From Psychrobacter nivimaris (lineage in GTDB: Bacteria; Pseudomonadota; Gammaproteobacteria; Pseudomonadales; Moraxellaceae), in the NCBI RefSeq assembly GCF_009812035.1, contig NZ_VZIZ01000017.1, forward strand, positions 53,044-117,043: a stretch of 64,000 bases of DNA, read 5' to 3'. Made by a program: the position numbers and the translations under genes. Positions within the stretch are counted from its first letter, which is position 1. The number at the start of each line of letters is the position of its first letter. Of this stretch, positions 62,908 through 64,000 are shown piece after piece. The notes below the pieces were generated by a model. The model searched no databases and had not been told where the DNA came from. It saw only the letters and a list, made by a program, of their open reading frames with translations.

Positions 62908-63609
62908 ATGAAGAATATCATGACTATAAAAACACCAAGCACCCAAAAAACTGCTGATACTAAACCGACATCATCTGATGACAAAGCCACAGAGGTTGAA
63001 AACCACCCCTTTGAGCCTGTCTTACCGCCCAATGCCACGGTCATGATGATGGGTACGTTTCCACCGACGGCTGATAAGTGGGCAATGAGTTTTCACTATC
63101 CCAATTTTTATAATGATATGTGGCGGATTTATGGCCGAGTGTTTTTTGACGATGCTGACTACTTTAGAGTAGGCGATGAAAAACGCTTTGACCCTGAACG
63201 CATTCGAGATTTTATGTTTGAACATGGCATTGCTTCTTGCCCGACAGTAAAGCAGGCCATCCGTGAGACGGGTAACGCTTCGGATAAAAATCTAACGGTA
63301 GTCACACCTGTTGATTTAGATGCTATTTTACCGCAAGTGCCAAAGGTAGAGACATTGTTTACGACAGGAGGCAAGGCGACCGAAGTATTGTTTGGGCTAT
63401 TAGACGAGCCGATTGCTAAATCAAAGCATCCGAAAACCAATCAAAGTATGGATTACCCTTATCAATGGAAGATTACAGATAACCAGAAAGCTGATGTGAA
63501 TAATCTAATCTTATATAGATTGCCTTCAACCTCACGTGCTTATCCGTTATCGTTAGATAAGAAAGTAGCGGCATATAAAGCGTTTTTTGAAGAGATGGGT
63601 AAGTTATAA
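62908..63609 (+). CDS. uracil-DNA-glycosylase-superfamily protein
   Basis: 233 residues. The core begins at VMMMGTFPPTADKWAMSFHYPNFYNDMWRIYG, with the GTFPP and FHYPNFYNDMW segments of the TDG/Mug and hypoxanthine-glycosylase-like UDG branch; the later RLPSTSRAYPLS occupies the place of the active-site loop with a P-S-T-S motif. It probably excises uracil or hypoxanthine from DNA, or is a related base-binding protein. About 37 N-terminal residues are Thr/Lys-rich and not conserved. Two ATGs (62908 and 62920) are possible; GAAGA lies ahead of the second. Confidence 0.8.
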   Translation: MKNIMTIKTPSTQKTADTKPTSSDDKATEVENHPFEPVLPPNATVMMMGTFPPTADKWAMSFHYPNFYNDMWRIYGRVFFDDADYFRVGDEKRFDPERIRDFMFEHGIASCPTVKQAIRETGNASDKNLTVVTPVDLDAILPQVPKVETLFTTGGKATEVLFGLLDEPIAKSKHPKTNQSMDYPYQWKITDNQKADVNNLILYRLPSTSRAYPLSLDKKVAAYKAFFEEMGKL

Positions 63610-63832
63610 AGTAGAAATAGAGAGGTGGTTGCTTTAATAGAAGATAAAGCTCAGAGATAGTAAAAGGTATTTATCTAGTAAAGCTAAACGTTTTTGATGT
63701 TATGAATTATAGTAAATAGCACATCTATAGTCAGTCTTTAAACCTATTGAAATTAATCAAACGATAACCCATTGAAAGAAATACAGATTTCTTTATCTAC
63801 TAAAATAAGTTCAAAAACATTAATAAAACGGG
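63610..63832. other. AT-rich region upstream of the tandem promoters
   Basis: Gene-free; AT-rich. The A/T runs just before 63833 could be an UP element. No terminator for the UDG-like gene was seen. Confidence 0.4.
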
Positions 63833-63860
63833 TTGACACAAAAGTTAAACCGTCTATAAT
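63833..63860 (+). promoter_or_regulatory. strong sigma-70 promoter, probable rrn P1
   Basis: Perfect TTGACA (63833-63838) and perfect TATAAT (63855-63860) with a 16-base spacer, AT-rich DNA directly upstream. Confidence 0.85.
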
Positions 63861-63894
63861 ACGCACCTCATCAAGACGAGCTGGAAGTAGCTAG

Positions 63895-63908
63895 TGTGTA
63901 ATTACACA
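63895..63908. repeat. 14-bp perfect palindrome between the two promoters
   Basis: TGTGTAATTACACA; it lies downstream of P1 and upstream of P2. It could be a regulator site or a leader hairpin. Confidence 0.45.
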
Positions 63909-63950
63909 TTGATAACCCAGTTAACTTGTTGAAACAAATTAAAAAAGAAG

Positions 63951-63978
63951 TTGACAGACTATTAAAACATGATATGAT
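63951..63978 (+). promoter_or_regulatory. strong sigma-70 promoter, probable rrn P2
   Basis: Perfect TTGACA (63951-63956) and TATGAT (63973-63978), 16-base spacer, with the A-rich block AAACAAATTAAAAAAGAAG just upstream, like an UP element. The transcript would start near 63985 and leaves the window at once. Confidence 0.8.
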
Positions 63979-64000
63979 GGTCAGCTCGCTAAATAGGATA

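Overview
The window looks like a chromosomal segment of a Psychrobacter-type gammaproteobacterium (Moraxellaceae). The basis is gene content and order: an rpmI-rplT-pheS-pheT-ihfA block, tatABC beside a fused hisIE, corC-lnt, many acidic surface or lipoprotein genes, a mid-range G+C, and a short pheS-pheT spacer element that resembles repeats I associate with Psychrobacter. The genus is an inference; no 16S sequence lies inside the window. Almost all of it is ordinary housekeeping DNA.

Layout. (1) 1-3.7 kb: a leftward urea ABC-transporter operon (urtA, urtB, start of urtC) behind a near-consensus sigma-54 promoter and a pair of NtrC-like half-sites, pointing to nitrogen control. (2) 4-13.5 kb: a DUF4139 secreted protein, an NRDE protein, RppH, an OsmC-MAPEG gene pair, a 168-bp MITE-like element flanked by CTAG, DusC, a UvrD-like helicase, then tatABC. 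(3) 13.6-20.8 kb: hisIE, a thioesterase, the L35/L20 operon (no infC directly upstream), pheST and ihfA. (4) 21-29.6 kb: two small lipoproteins, a YpfJ-type zinc metallopeptidase, rho, trxA, an RluA-type pseudouridine synthase, an FAD monooxygenase and a D-2-hydroxyacid dehydrogenase. (5) 30-47 kb: rapA, tesB, mutY, a GIY-YIG/DUF4357 protein, the YlqF GTPase, a giant DUF2339 membrane protein, a dienelactone hydrolase, a YcgN-type protein, a DUF4105 (Lnb-like) protein, corC and lnt. (6) 47-57 kb: an acidic membrane protein, a POT peptide transporter, an aminopeptidase P, a coiled-coil protein, a FabF-type ketoacyl synthase, anmK and tyrS. (7) 57.1-58.8 kb: an AT-rich, apparently acquired two-gene island (DUF262 + HEPN RNase-like) ahead of a DUF1653 gene. 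(8) 59-64 kb: an alpha/beta hydrolase, an unknown protein, a YdfG-like SDR, upp, a uracil-DNA-glycosylase-superfamily protein and, at the right edge, two strong tandem sigma-70 promoters that probably belong to an rRNA operon starting beyond the window.

The most unusual unit is the DUF262-HEPN pair. The genes overlap by four bases and are far more AT-rich than either neighbour. They combine an N-terminal domain of the type found in GmrSD-like restriction proteins with a separate protein carrying the HEPN R-x4-H ribonuclease motif. This is a plausible compact anti-phage or abortive-infection module. Other points worth following are the sigma-54/NtrC control of urt, the CTAG-flanked MITE that shares its target with a stop codon, the DUF4105 gene close to lnt, a 30-residue basic insertion in the FAD fold of the monooxygenase, and two short unlabelled coding-like stretches.
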